Notes under the pieces: generated by a model | What the model saw: only the letters and a program-made list of their open reading frames with translations | The model's database searches: none | Told to the model about the DNA's origin: nothing | Made by a program: the position numbers and the translations under genes | In this document: positions 33,023 through 41,923 of the stretch, one piece after another | Position numbering within the stretch: position 1 is the first letter of the stretch | How the letters are laid out: each line of letters begins with the position of its first letter | From: Amycolatopsis aidingensis | GTDB taxonomy: Bacteria; Actinomycetota; Actinomycetes; Mycobacteriales; Pseudonocardiaceae | Assembly (NCBI RefSeq): GCF_018885265.1 | Contig: NZ_CP076538.1 | Location: forward strand, 6,422,001 to 6,486,000 | Direction: 5' to 3' | Length of the DNA: 64,000 nucleotides

Positions 33023-34192
33023 TCAGCCCAGCACCCCGCCGACCTTCGCGTGCCCCTTGAGCAGGTTGCGCGCGATGGTCCGCCGCTGGATCTCGTCGGT
33101 GCCCTCGTAGATCCGCAGCAGCCGTAGCTCGCGGTACCAGCGCTCCACCGGCAGCTCCCTGGTGTAGCCCATGCCACCGTGGATCTGCATCACCCTGTCC
33201 ACGATCTCGTTCGCCTTCACCCCGCCGTAGAGCTTGGCCATCGACTGCGCGTGCCGGGAGTCCATCCCGGCGTCCACCTGCCATGCCGCCTGCAGCACCA
33301 GCCAGCGCAACGCCTCCAGCTCCACCCCGGAGTCGGCGATCATCCACTGGATGGCCTGCCGCTCGGCGATCGGCGCGCCGAAGGTCTCCCTGGTGTTGGC
33401 ATGCTCGATCGCCATCGACAGCAGCCGCTCGCAGGAGCCGATGGCCCTGGCGGGCAGCAGGTAGCGCCCGCGGCCGATCCACTGCATGGCGAGCTGGAAG
33501 CCGTTGCCTACTTCGCCGAGGATCTGCCGCTCCGGCACCCGGACCTCCTCGAAGATCAGCGATGCCGGGCCCCATTCGCCCATGGTGTCGATGTACTCCG
33601 AGCGCCAGCCCATCTCCCGGTCCACCAGGAAGCAGGTGACCCCGCCGTTGGCGCCCTTCTCCGGATCGGTCACGGCGAACACCATGGCGAAGTCGGCCTC
33701 GTTACCGCCGGTGATGAAGGTCTTCTCGCCGTTGATGACCCACTCGGCGCCGTCCTTGCGGGCCGTGGTGCGGATCGCCTTCGCGTCCGAGCCCGCGCCC
33801 GGCTCGGTGATCGCGAAACAGGACTTGCGCTTGCCCTCGATGGTCGGCAGCAGGTACTCGGCCTGCTGTTCCTCGCCTGCCTGGAACAGGATGTTGTCCG
33901 CGGCACCGCCGAAGTAGAACGGGACGAAGGTACGGCCGAGCTCGGCCTCGAGCAGCGCCGTCATGACCGCGGACAGCCCCATGCCGCCATAGGACTCCGG
34001 GGTCTGCACTCCCCAGAAACCGGACTCCCGAGCCTTGGCCTGCAGCTCGTGCAGCTGATCCCCTGGCAGTCCCGGCTCGCCCGCCCGTTCCCGTCGCAGC
34101 ACCTCCTGCTCCAGCGGCATGAGCTCGCGCTGCACGAAGGTGCGCACCCAGTCCCGTACCGCGGTCTCCTCGACACTCAGGCTGAAATCCAT
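33023..34192 (-). CDS. Acyl-CoA dehydrogenase
   Basis: 389 residues, full length for the family. FAD/substrate motifs are CFAITEPGAGSDAKAI and VINGEKTFITGGNEADFAM. The C-terminal helix bundle ends with IYEGTDEIQRRTIARNLL, in which the Glu occupies the MCAD-type catalytic base position. ATG 34192 is chosen because GAAGGAG lies 9 nt upstream; the in-frame GTG 34201 leaves no site. It catalyses alpha,beta-dehydrogenation of an acyl-CoA. A CTAAGC-GGTA-GCTTAG palindrome (34217-34232) lies beside its -10 box. Possibly works with the ligase/hydratase operon upstream in the map. Confidence 0.9.
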   Translation of the reverse strand: MDFSLSVEETAVRDWVRTFVQRELMPLEQEVLRRERAGEPGLPGDQLHELQAKARESGFWGVQTPESYGGMGLSAVMTALLEAELGRTFVPFYFGGAADNILFQAGEEQQAEYLLPTIEGKRKSCFAITEPGAGSDAKAIRTTARKDGAEWVINGEKTFITGGNEADFAMVFAVTDPEKGANGGVTCFLVDREMGWRSEYIDTMGEWGPASLIFEEVRVPERQILGEVGNGFQLAMQWIGRGRYLLPARAIGSCERLLSMAIEHANTRETFGAPIAERQAIQWMIADSGVELEALRWLVLQAAWQVDAGMDSRHAQSMAKLYGGVKANEIVDRVMQIHGGMGYTRELPVERWYRELRLLRIYEGTDEIQRRTIARNLLKGHAKVGGVLG

Positions 34193-34216
34193 GTTCGCCA
34201 CTCCTTCGACACGCTA

Positions 34217-34232
34217 CTAAGCGGTAGCTTAG
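34217..34232. promoter_or_regulatory. 16-bp inverted repeat at acyl-CoA dehydrogenase promoter
   Basis: CTAAGC-GGTA-GCTTAG (6-bp arms) lies just upstream of a minus-strand TAGCGT -10-like box. This is TetR-operator-like but differs from the 29562-29581 palindrome, so a different regulator is likely. Confidence 0.5.
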
Positions 34233-34279
34233 CATCGAAGTGGTGGTGTGGAAGCTCGCCGAAGCCGTAGATTCGGCTC

Positions 34280-34972
34280 GTGATCGAGTGCGCTGTCTGG
34301 TGGGCCACCCCGCTGCCCGCCGACCCGGAGTTCCTTGCCCTGCTCACTTCCGTGGAACACGGCCGGTTCGATGCCTACCGGCAGGAGATCGACCGGCGCC
34401 GGTTCCTCACCGGCCGGGTGCTGGCCAAGACGATCGCCGGGCAACGGCTGGGGCTGGAGGCCGGCGCGGTGGAGTTCGACGCGACCTGCGACGGCTGCGG
34501 CAAACCGCATGGGGCACCCAGGGTGCCGGGGGCGGCCCTGGCGCTGTCCATCTCGCACTCCGGGGACCGGATCGGGGTCGCCTTCACCGAGGGCGCGCCG
34601 GTCGGGCTGGACGTGGAGACGGCGAACCGCACGGTGGAGGACTCACTGATCGAGTACGCGCTGAACGACACCGAGCGGGAGTCGCTGGCCGCGCTGTCCG
34701 CCGAGGCGCGCTCCGCGGCCTTCTTCACCTTCTGGACCCGCAAGGAGGCCCTGCTGAAGGCGACGGGGCGCGGGCTGCGGCTGCCCTTGCAGAGCATCAC
34801 CCTGTCCCCGGCGGGAGAACCCGCCCGGCTGCTCGGCTCAGGGGAGGCCGCGCTGTCCCCCGAGCGCACCCGGATGGCCGACCTCGACCCCGGCGAGGGC
34901 TACCGCGCCGCCGTGGCCGTACTCACCCCGGACGACATCAAGGTCACCGAACACACCTGGCAACTACCCTGA
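34280..34972 (+). CDS. Sfp-type 4'-phosphopantetheinyl transferase
   Basis: 230 residues with the three P-pant transferase motifs: LSISHSGDRIGVAF, VGLDVE (Mg-binding Asp and Glu), and FFTFWTRKEALLKATGRGL. It transfers phosphopantetheine from CoA to carrier-protein serines. Sfp types usually serve NRPS/PKS or siderophore systems, but no carrier-protein gene is in the window, so it may act in trans. Start GTG 34280 is 6 nt after TAGATT (34268-34273), so leaderless. It ends 14 nt from the convergent isochorismate synthase. Confidence 0.93.
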   Translation: MIECAVWWATPLPADPEFLALLTSVEHGRFDAYRQEIDRRRFLTGRVLAKTIAGQRLGLEAGAVEFDATCDGCGKPHGAPRVPGAALALSISHSGDRIGVAFTEGAPVGLDVETANRTVEDSLIEYALNDTERESLAALSAEARSAAFFTFWTRKEALLKATGRGLRLPLQSITLSPAGEPARLLGSGEAALSPERTRMADLDPGEGYRAAVAVLTPDDIKVTEHTWQLP

Positions 34973-34986
34973 GTTACTGCGGGGCC

Positions 34987-36159
34987 TCAGCTGGACTCGG
35001 GGTCGAAGCCCATGGCGCGGAAGAGGGTCTGGAACTTCGCCGAGGTCTCGGCCAGCTCGGCCTCCGGGTCGGAGGCGGCGAGGATGCCGCCGCCCGCGTA
35101 CAGCCGTAGCGCGGTGTGCGCCACCTCCGCGCAACGGAGGGACACCGCCCACTCGCCGTCGCCCTCGGCGTCCACCCAGCCGACGGCGCCCGCGTAGTAG
35201 CGGCGGTCGAACGGCTCCAGCCTGCCGAGCAGGTCCCTGGCGGCCGCGGTCGGCGTGCCGCAGACCGCAGGCGTGGGATGCAGCGCGGCGGCCAGCCGCA
35301 ACGCGGTGCAGTCCCGGTCCAGCAGTTCCCCTGCGACGGTCGTGCCGAGGTGCCACATGGTGGGCGTGCCCACCAGCGCCGGCGCGCTCGGCACGTCCAG
35401 CTTGCGGCAGAACGGGCGCAGGGTCTCCACCACGGCCTCGGCGAGTACCGCGTGCTCCTCCTGGTCCTTGGCCGAAGCCAGCAACGCCTCCCCCGCCGCG
35501 CGATCCGCGGCCGGATCCGGGTGGCGCGCGGCCGAGCCGGCCTGCGGGTAGGCCAGCACCCGGTCGCCTTCCTTGGCCACCAGCAGCTCCGGGGTGGCGC
35601 CGACCAGGCTGTCCCCACCGGGCAGGCCCGCGGCGAAGGTGTAGCCGTGCGGGTTCTCCCGCAGCAGGTTGTGCAGGATCGCCTCCGGCCGCACCGGATC
35701 GGCGAACTCGACGTCCAGCGCGCGGGCCAGCACCACCTTGCGCAGGTCACCGTGGCGCAGTTCGGACACCGCGCGGGCGACCGCCTCGCGGTGCCTGCCC
35801 GGCCGCGGCACGGCCCTGGTGCCGATCGCGATCCCGACGTCCCGCCGGGTCAGCGCCGCGGCGCCCGGATGGGCCGGGCCTGCGATATACACCGAGCGCG
35901 GCAGCACGATCCGGCTCGGATTTCCCGCCGGGTCGAAGGGCAGCACCCCGGCGGCCAGCGGAACCCCCGCCCCGGAAAGGGCCGCGCTCACCCGCTCGCC
36001 GAGCCGTACCGGGTCCGGGTCGGTGAGCACCTCGGCCGCCCCGGCGGCCAGCACGGTACGTCGCTCGGTGGCGAGGAAGAAGTCACCCGCCTCGTACGCC
36101 GCCAGCAGCTTCACCGGCGCGTCCGCCCGCGCGCCCGCGCCATCGGGCGTGAGAGTCAC
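34987..36159 (-). CDS. Isochorismate synthase (DhbC/EntC/MenF family)
   Basis: 390 residues of the chorismate-binding fold. LRHGDLRKVVLARALDVEF carries the Lys typical of the isochorismate group; FAAGLPGGDSLVGATPELLV, LHPTPAVCGTPTAAA, and YYAGAVGWVDAEGDGEWAVS follow in the usual order. It converts chorismate to isochorismate for menaquinone, salicylate or catecholate siderophores. Start GTG 36159 has AAGGAG 9 nt upstream. It converges on a PPTase gene; that pair hints at siderophore biosynthesis, but no other such gene is in the window. Confidence 0.9.
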   Translation of the reverse strand: MTLTPDGAGARADAPVKLLAAYEAGDFFLATERRTVLAAGAAEVLTDPDPVRLGERVSAALSGAGVPLAAGVLPFDPAGNPSRIVLPRSVYIAGPAHPGAAALTRRDVGIAIGTRAVPRPGRHREAVARAVSELRHGDLRKVVLARALDVEFADPVRPEAILHNLLRENPHGYTFAAGLPGGDSLVGATPELLVAKEGDRVLAYPQAGSAARHPDPAADRAAGEALLASAKDQEEHAVLAEAVVETLRPFCRKLDVPSAPALVGTPTMWHLGTTVAGELLDRDCTALRLAAALHPTPAVCGTPTAAARDLLGRLEPFDRRYYAGAVGWVDAEGDGEWAVSLRCAEVAHTALRLYAGGGILAASDPEAELAETSAKFQTLFRAMGFDPESS

Positions 36160-36241
36160 AACGCTCAGCTCCTTCTCGCGCGCGGGATCTCCGCGCCACC
36201 CTCCAGAATGCACCCGGTGGGGGGATACGCGAGAAGCAGCA

Positions 36242-36297
36242 CCGGTGAGTAGTTAGCGGCGTTACAGCGCGGCCGACCGCCGCCAACTACCCACCGG
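36242..36297 (-). terminator. 20-bp hairpin after the IHF-like gene
   Basis: 36242-36261 and 36278-36297 pair over 20 bp with two mismatches that become G-U pairs in the minus-strand RNA. It begins 12 nt past the IHF-like stop, so it is a good terminator for that gene. Confidence 0.65.
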
Positions 36298-36309
36298 GTG
36301 CGAACGAAC

Positions 36310-36621
36310 CTATTTCAACGCCGCGATCAGCGCCTCGCGCTGCCGCTCGCCGAGGCCGGCCGCGCGCCGGTCCGGGTCGATCCCCGTCTCCTCCAGCAGG
36401 GCAGCGACCTTCACCGCGCCGAGACCGGGCACCGCTTTCAGCAGCTGGGTGACCTTGGTCTTGCCGATGGTCTTGTCTTCCTTCGCCTTGGCAAGCACCT
36501 TGTCGATGGTCGTCTTGCCGGCCTTGATCGACGCAAGCAGATCGGAACGCGCCTTCCGAGCCTCGGCCGCCTTGGCCAGGGCTTCCTTACGCTGCTCCGG
36601 AGTCAACGTAGGCAGAGCCAA
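36310..36621 (-). CDS. Actinobacterial integration host factor-like protein (mIHF/sIHF paralogue)
   Basis: 103 residues, no relation to HU/IHF of proteobacteria. It begins MALPTLTPEQRKEALAKA, has a helix-two-turn-helix core (KTKVTQLLKAVPGLGAVKVA) and the family's C-terminal GLGERQREALIAAL. It should be a small cytoplasmic nucleoid protein that binds and bends DNA. The segment IKAGKTTIDKVLAKAKEDKT differs from what I recall of the canonical mihF beside gmk, so this is probably a second paralogue. The start is TTG 36621 (AAGGAAGG 9 nt upstream), an unusual start codon here. It is monocistronic with its own hairpin. Confidence 0.85.
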   Translation of the reverse strand: MALPTLTPEQRKEALAKAAEARKARSDLLASIKAGKTTIDKVLAKAKEDKTIGKTKVTQLLKAVPGLGAVKVAALLEETGIDPDRRAAGLGERQREALIAALK

Positions 36622-36728
36622 CGCACTAGTCCTTCCTTCTCAGGCCTTCTCAAGGCTCAATCCCCGCCCGCCGAGTCCGGCAGGACCGCAGGCGGGGCCG
36701 TTCGCGTAGACGCCCTGGTCGGCATGGT

Positions 36729-36744
36729 GCTTGCAACTGCAAGC
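36729..36744. promoter_or_regulatory. 16-bp palindrome in the IHF/acyl-CoA-ligase intergenic region
   Basis: GCTTGCA-AC-TGCAAGC (7-bp arms). It lies in the 36622-36998 gap (377 nt, no gene seen), about 108 nt upstream of the IHF-like start and 255 nt from the ligase start. A candidate operator; nothing else clear is visible in this gap. Confidence 0.4.
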
Positions 36745-36998
36745 GCTGGCCAGGACGTCCCTTACCACGGGCCCAGTAAACGCCACTGGCTCCGAACTCG
36801 TGAAACCGACACGCACTTAAGCACCCAGTAGAGCGGATCACGACCTGGTGATCGTCGCGATGACTACCGCGGGTGGTCCGCGACATCGGCCCAGCCGAAC
36901 GGGCCAACGGTTGTGCAGCGTGCACATGTCAGCGAGCGCTCGTGGCGGTTAGAGTCGCCCCAAAACTGTGGTTCACCGTCGAGCTAGCGGGAGTCAGG

Positions 36999-38636
36999 AT
37001 GTTGAGCACGATGCAGGACGGGCAGTTGTCGCTGGCACACCTGCTGCGCCATGGCACGACCGTGCACGCAGACAGCGAGGTGGTCACCTGGACCGGCTCG
37101 GAGTCCCGCCGCCGGAGTTATGCCGAGGTGGGCAGGCGCGCGGCCCGGCTGGCGAACGCGCTGCGCGGCCTCGGCGTGACCGGTGACCAGCGGGTCGGCA
37201 CGTTCATGTGGAACAACGCCGAGCATCTCGAGGCCTACCTCGCCATCCCCGCGATGGGCGCGGTGCTGCACACGCTCAACATCCGGTTGTTCCCCGAGCA
37301 GCTGGTGTTCGTGGCCAACCACGCGGAGGACCATGTGGTGCTGGTCGACGGGTCGCTGGTGCCGCTGCTGGCCAAGCAGCTCCCCCAGCTGAGCACCGTG
37401 CGGCACGTGGTGGTGGCCAACGGGGACGCGAGCACCCTGGAGGCCCCCGAGGGTGTGCAGGTGCACTCCTACGAGGAGCTGCTGGCCGCCGCGCCGGAGG
37501 AGTTCGACTGGCCGGAGCTGGACGAACGGTCCGCGGCTGCGATGTGTTACACCTCGGGCACCACCGGTGACCCCAAGGGGGTGGTGTACTCGCACCGCTC
37601 CATCTGGCTGCACTCGATGCAGGTGTGCATGAGCGACGGGATGCGGCTGTCGGAGTCCGACCGGTCGCTGGCCATCGTGCCCATGTTCCACGCGATGTCC
37701 TGGGGGCTGCCCTACGCGGCGCTGATGGCGGGCACCTCACTGGTGATGCCGGACCGGTTCCTGCAGCCCGGCCCGATCGCGGAGATCCTGGCGGCGGAGC
37801 GGCCGACCATGGCCGCCGCGGTGCCGACCATCTGGCAGGGCCTGTTGCAGCACCTGGAGGCCAACCCGCAGGACATCTCGCACCTGCGCGAGGTGGTGGT
37901 CGGCGGGTCGGCCGCGCCGCCCTCGATGATGCACGCCTTCGAGGAGAACTACGACGTCCCGGTGCTGCACGCCTGGGGGATGACCGAGACGTCCCCGCTG
38001 GGCAGCGTGGCCCGGCCGCCCTCGTCCGCCACCGGGGAGGAGGCCTGGGCCTACCGCTACACCCAGGGCCGCTTCCCAGCCTCGGTGCGCGCCCGGCTGA
38101 TCGGCGACAGCGGCGAGGAGATGCCGTGGGACGGCGAGAGCGTCGGCGAGCTCGAGGTGCAGGGCCCGTGGATCGCGGGCGCGTACTACGGCGGCCCGGA
38201 GGGCACCGAGCCGGACCCGGAGAAGTTCCACGAAGGCTGGCTGCGCACCGGGGACGTCGGCAAGATCACCCCGGACGGCTTCCTCACGCTTACCGACCGG
38301 GCCAAGGACGTGATCAAGTCCGGCGGCGAGTGGATCTCGTCGGTGGACCTTGAGAACCACGTGATGGCACACCCCGCTGTCGCCGAGGCCGCCGTGATCG
38401 GCGTGCCGGACGAGAAGTGGGACGAGCGCCCGCTGGTGGCCGTGGTGCTGCGCGATGGGGAGAGCGTCACCCCCGCCGAGCTGCGTGAGTTCCTCGCCGA
38501 CAAGGTGGCGAAGTGGCAGCTGCCGGAGAACTGGACCTTCGTGGACGAGGTGCCCAAGACCAGCGTCGGCAAGTTCGACAAGAAGCGCCTGCGCAGCGCG
38601 CACGCGGAGGGCAAGCTGGACATCGCCCACGTCTGA
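36999..38636 (+). CDS. Long-chain-type acyl-CoA synthetase (FadD-like)
   Basis: 545 residues, ANL family. The P-loop is YTSGTTGDPKG near 185; then HAWGMTETSPLGSV, WLRTGDVGKITPDG and DRAKDVIKSGGEWISSVDLE. The C-terminal catalytic Lys is in KTSVGKFDKKRL. Activates a fatty or related acid to acyl-CoA. ATG 36999 has GGGAG upstream; the longer open frame from 36873 is non-coding in character. A strong hairpin follows at 38686. It stands alone and is distinct from the ligase at 30349 (different length and substrate motifs). Confidence 0.92.
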   Translation: MLSTMQDGQLSLAHLLRHGTTVHADSEVVTWTGSESRRRSYAEVGRRAARLANALRGLGVTGDQRVGTFMWNNAEHLEAYLAIPAMGAVLHTLNIRLFPEQLVFVANHAEDHVVLVDGSLVPLLAKQLPQLSTVRHVVVANGDASTLEAPEGVQVHSYEELLAAAPEEFDWPELDERSAAAMCYTSGTTGDPKGVVYSHRSIWLHSMQVCMSDGMRLSESDRSLAIVPMFHAMSWGLPYAALMAGTSLVMPDRFLQPGPIAEILAAERPTMAAAVPTIWQGLLQHLEANPQDISHLREVVVGGSAAPPSMMHAFEENYDVPVLHAWGMTETSPLGSVARPPSSATGEEAWAYRYTQGRFPASVRARLIGDSGEEMPWDGESVGELEVQGPWIAGAYYGGPEGTEPDPEKFHEGWLRTGDVGKITPDGFLTLTDRAKDVIKSGGEWISSVDLENHVMAHPAVAEAAVIGVPDEKWDERPLVAVVLRDGESVTPAELREFLADKVAKWQLPENWTFVDEVPKTSVGKFDKKRLRSAHAEGKLDIAHV

Positions 38637-38685
38637 GGCCCGCGCGCGGTCAGGAGCTCCCGTTCCGGATTCTTCGGCGGTTGGC

Positions 38686-38720
38686 GGGAGCGGTGCGACC
38701 CCCGGCACCGCACCGCTCCC
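38686..38720. terminator. 12-bp perfect stem-loop after the acyl-CoA synthetase
   Basis: 38686-38697 and 38709-38720 are perfect 12-bp reverse complements with an 11-nt loop, 49 nt after the synthetase stop. Likely terminator. Confidence 0.65.
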
Positions 38721-38768
38721 AGGTCCCGAGCCTGCCGGACCGCCGCGCTCGGCAGGAGGGAGGAAAGT

Positions 38769-38796
38769 GGGGAGGATACGGAAACTGGTCCTCCCC
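38769..38796. promoter_or_regulatory. GGGGAGGA/TCCTCCCC stem-loop in the leader of the XRE/TPR gene
   Basis: 8-bp perfect arms (38769-38776, 38789-38796), 12-nt loop, ending 26 nt before the ATG at 38823. The left arm contains an SD-like GGAGG. Could be a second terminator or part of a translational leader. Confidence 0.4.
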
Positions 38797-38822
38797 TGAC
38801 CTTGACAACGTGGAGATTGTCC

Positions 38823-40022
38823 ATGTCAAGACCGAACACCCGGCTCAGGCAACTCCGGGAACACACCGCACGCCTGACCAGGCAAGGTCTCGCCGAGCGG
38901 GCCAACGCCTACCTGTGGAACCAGTACTCGGCCCGGGTCGAGCTCGACGCCAACTACATCGGCAAACTCGAGCGGGGCGTCATCAGCTGGCCGGGCGGTC
39001 GCTACCGGGAAGCGTTCCGGGCCGTGCTGGGCGTCGCCACGGACGCCGAGCTCGGTTTCCGCAACACCCGCCGCACGCCGCCGGTGCACCCCCGGCCGGA
39101 CCTCCCGGGACCGGCCAGGGTGGACGAGCGGCATGTCCGTGAGGTACTCGGCGCAGCCGACCTGCTGCACCGCTGGCATCACCTGCACGGTGGCTGGTCG
39201 ATGCGTGCCGCCACCCTGGCGCAGCTGCGCTGGGCGGCATGGCTGCGGCGGACGGAGGTGCCGGAGGCGCTACGGCGCCAGCTGGACAGCGCGATCGCAC
39301 ACCTGGCACATACCTGCGGCTTCATGGCGTTCGACACCGGAGACCATCCTGGAACCCGCCGCTACCTCCGGTTCGCCTTGTCCTGCGCGGAAAGTGCCGC
39401 CGACTGGCAGTCCAGGGCGTTCATCCTGGCCTCGCTGGCCCGCCATGCCACCTGGGTAGGCCAGAGCGAGGAAGCGCTCACGTTCACCCAGCACGCGCTC
39501 GTCCGAGCGGATCGCCTCACCGCGACGGAACGGTCGATGCTGCACACGGCACGCGCCAAGGCACTGGCCGCGACCGGGCGCACCAGGGAAGCGGTCCGTG
39601 AACTGGGTATCGCCGACGATCAGTTCTCCCGGGCCGATCCCCGGGACGATCCACCGTGGATGAGCTTCTACGACCGCGCCCAGCACTCGGGCGACACCGC
39701 GGAAGCCTTCGCCTACCTGCGGGCAGGCGGCGACCGGACAGTTGAGACCCGCACCCGGTTCACCGCCGCGTACGCGGGCCACGGTGCGCCCTACGCACGC
39801 TCGCGTGCCCTCGCCCATGCCAGGCTCGCGACCGTGGTGCTGGCCGGCGGGGACCTGGCCGAGGGAGCCGCCATCGGCGGGGCAGCGCTGGAGACGGCCG
39901 GAACCATCCGCTCCGCCCTGATCACCGACACCCTGCGGGCCCTCGACCGGTGCGCCGCCCGGCACGTCGATGTCCGCGAGGTACGTGACCTCCGTGAGCG
40001 ACTCCGCCCCAGGCTGAGCTGA
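38823..40022 (+). CDS. XRE-type regulator with TPR-like C-terminus
   Basis: 399 residues. Residues 1-80 look like an actinobacterial XRE domain of the type that starts RLRQLREHTARLTRQGLAER, with YIGKLERGVISWPGGRYRE. The rest is helical and repeat-like (TPR type), e.g. SRAFILASLARHATWVGQSE and ALTFTQHALVRADRLTATER. Such proteins are common in Amycolatopsis and Streptomyces, with unknown ligands. ATG 38823 has GGAG 7 nt upstream. A terminator-like pair of hairpins lies before it. Confidence 0.8.
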   Translation: MSRPNTRLRQLREHTARLTRQGLAERANAYLWNQYSARVELDANYIGKLERGVISWPGGRYREAFRAVLGVATDAELGFRNTRRTPPVHPRPDLPGPARVDERHVREVLGAADLLHRWHHLHGGWSMRAATLAQLRWAAWLRRTEVPEALRRQLDSAIAHLAHTCGFMAFDTGDHPGTRRYLRFALSCAESAADWQSRAFILASLARHATWVGQSEEALTFTQHALVRADRLTATERSMLHTARAKALAATGRTREAVRELGIADDQFSRADPRDDPPWMSFYDRAQHSGDTAEAFAYLRAGGDRTVETRTRFTAAYAGHGAPYARSRALAHARLATVVLAGGDLAEGAAIGGAALETAGTIRSALITDTLRALDRCAARHVDVREVRDLRERLRPRLS

Positions 40023-40088
40023 CGTCCGTGGCGGGCTTAACCACGCAGGTAATCGCCACCCGCGGCAGGATGGCGGATCCTGGCCCGC

Positions 40089-40511
40089 ATGGACACCGAA
40101 GGGACCGCGCTCTTCCACCGCACCATGCCGTTCACCGAACGGCTCGGCATCGAGGTGCTGGAGCATTCGGCCGAGCTCGTGCGCACGCGGGTCGGGTGGG
40201 ACGAGTCGCTGTGCACGCTCGGCGGCTCCCGGCACGGCGCCGTGCTGCACGGCGGGTTGCTGATGGCACTGGCCGACGCCACCGGTGCCGTGTGCGCCTT
40301 CCACAATCTTCCGGCGGGCGCGCACGGCACGACCACCCTGGACTCGGCCACGCGCTTCCTCCGCGGTGTGCACGAGGGTCACGTCCTCGCGTCCTCCCGC
40401 CCGCTGCACACCGGGCGGACCGTCATCGTGGTGGAAACCGAGCTGCACGACGCCGGAGGGCTGCTGGTTGCCAAGGTCTCCCAGACGCAGGCCGTGCTCC
40501 GGCAGGGCTAG
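40089..40511 (+). CDS. PaaI-like hotdog thioesterase
   Basis: 140 residues. The hotdog signature HGAVLHGGLLMALADATGAV contains the conserved HGG and Asp positions, followed by TTTLDSATRFLRGV. It probably hydrolyses acyl- or aryl-CoA thioesters. ATG 40089 fits the family's usual length; the upstream GATCCT is a weak -10-like box. It stands between the XRE/TPR gene and the secreted protease. Confidence 0.87.
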   Translation: MDTEGTALFHRTMPFTERLGIEVLEHSAELVRTRVGWDESLCTLGGSRHGAVLHGGLLMALADATGAVCAFHNLPAGAHGTTTLDSATRFLRGVHEGHVLASSRPLHTGRTVIVVETELHDAGGLLVAKVSQTQAVLRQG

Positions 40512-40624
40512 AAAAACGCCAAACCAGGGCAAACTGTTTACTCCGCGCAGCTGGAGAGTGAAAATCCTTGACGGTCGGCGCACCCCTGCCCGTGCCGGCC
40601 GGAGTTTCCGAGGGTTGGAGCGAT

Positions 40625-41875
40625 ATGCGTGGACGTCTCGCCACCGTGATCCTGGCCATCGCCGTGACCGCCACCATGGCCGCGCCGCACGCCGCGGCGC
40701 AGCCCGGCGAGGAGGCCATCGACTACCGGGAATGGAACAGCGCGCGGGACTTCGCAAGAGGCACCGCGGAGGGCGTGGTGCCGGGCCCGCGGGGGCTGCG
40801 GATCAGCAGGCCGGTCGGCACCATCGAGCGCACCGAGCCGGACCTCGGCACCACCCGCAGCTATGAGTACGGCCGGTGGACCACGCCCCGCTACCGGCAC
40901 GGCTTCGACGCGACCGAGCTGATCGCCTCCTGGAACGCGCGCACCCCGGACTCCACCTGGCTGCAGGTCGAGGCGCGGGGGCGCACCGATACGGGTACCG
41001 ACACCGCCTGGTACGTCCTCGCCCAGTGGGCGCACGGGGACGAGGACATCCAGCGCACCACCGTCGCCGGCCAGCGCGACGAGCACGCCTCGGTGAACGT
41101 GGACACGCTGGCCACCCGGCCAGGGGTGACCCTGCGCTCCTACCAGCTGCGGGTGACCCTGTACCGCGAGGCAGGCAGCTGGCGCAGCCCGCTGGTGCGC
41201 GCGGTCGGGGCGATGACCTCGCAGGTGCCGGCCCGGTTCGAGGTGCCGACCTCGGAACCGGGCCCGGCGCGCGGGATCGAGCTGCCGGTACCGCGGCACG
41301 CGCAGAACCTGCACAAGGGGAACTACCCGGAGTACGGCGGCGGCGGGCAGAACTGGTGCAGCCCGACCTCCACGCAGATGGTGGTGGAGTACTGGGGGCG
41401 CGGGCCGGGCAGGCGGGAACTGTCCTGGATCCCGCCGGACTACGTGGACCCCACGGTCGCGCACGCGGCCCGGTTCACCTACGACTACTCCTACCAGGGC
41501 ACCGGCAACTGGCCGTTCAACACGGCCTACGCGGCCCGGTACGGGCTGCGCGGGCACATCACCCGGCTGCACTCGCTGGCCGAGCTGGAGGGCTACATCG
41601 CGCGCGGCATCCCCGTGATCACCTCACAGTCCTTCCTGGAGAGTGAGCTGGACGGCGCGGGCTACGGCACGGCCGGTCACATCATGGTGGTGGTCGGGTT
41701 CACCGAGAGTGGCGACGTGATCGTCAACGACCCGGCATCGAACAGCAACGAGGCCGTGCGCAACGTGTACCCGCGGGCGCAGTTCGAGACGATCTGGCAG
41801 CGCACCAGACGCTACGACGCCGAGGGGGACGTCGCCAGTGGCCCCGGCGGGATCGCCTACGTGATCACCCCTTAA
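40625..41875 (+). CDS. Secreted C39-like cysteine peptidase
   Basis: 416 residues. A Sec signal peptide (RLATVILAIAVTATMAAPHA, cut near AAAQP) starts the protein. The C-terminal half is a papain-like C39_2 domain: Cys in NWCSPTSTQMVVEYWG, His in GTAGHIMVVVGFTES, and Asp/Asn in VIVNDPASNSN. The N-terminal 170 residues of the mature form are beta-rich. Extracellular protein with probable peptidase activity. ATG 40625 has GGAG 6 nt upstream. Confidence 0.88.
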   Translation: MRGRLATVILAIAVTATMAAPHAAAQPGEEAIDYREWNSARDFARGTAEGVVPGPRGLRISRPVGTIERTEPDLGTTRSYEYGRWTTPRYRHGFDATELIASWNARTPDSTWLQVEARGRTDTGTDTAWYVLAQWAHGDEDIQRTTVAGQRDEHASVNVDTLATRPGVTLRSYQLRVTLYREAGSWRSPLVRAVGAMTSQVPARFEVPTSEPGPARGIELPVPRHAQNLHKGNYPEYGGGGQNWCSPTSTQMVVEYWGRGPGRRELSWIPPDYVDPTVAHAARFTYDYSYQGTGNWPFNTAYAARYGLRGHITRLHSLAELEGYIARGIPVITSQSFLESELDGAGYGTAGHIMVVVGFTESGDVIVNDPASNSNEAVRNVYPRAQFETIWQRTRRYDAEGDVASGPGGIAYVITP

Positions 41876-41923
41876 CCCATGCGGATGTCGCGATAGCCGC
41901 ATGATCCGTGGCAAGCTGCGGTC

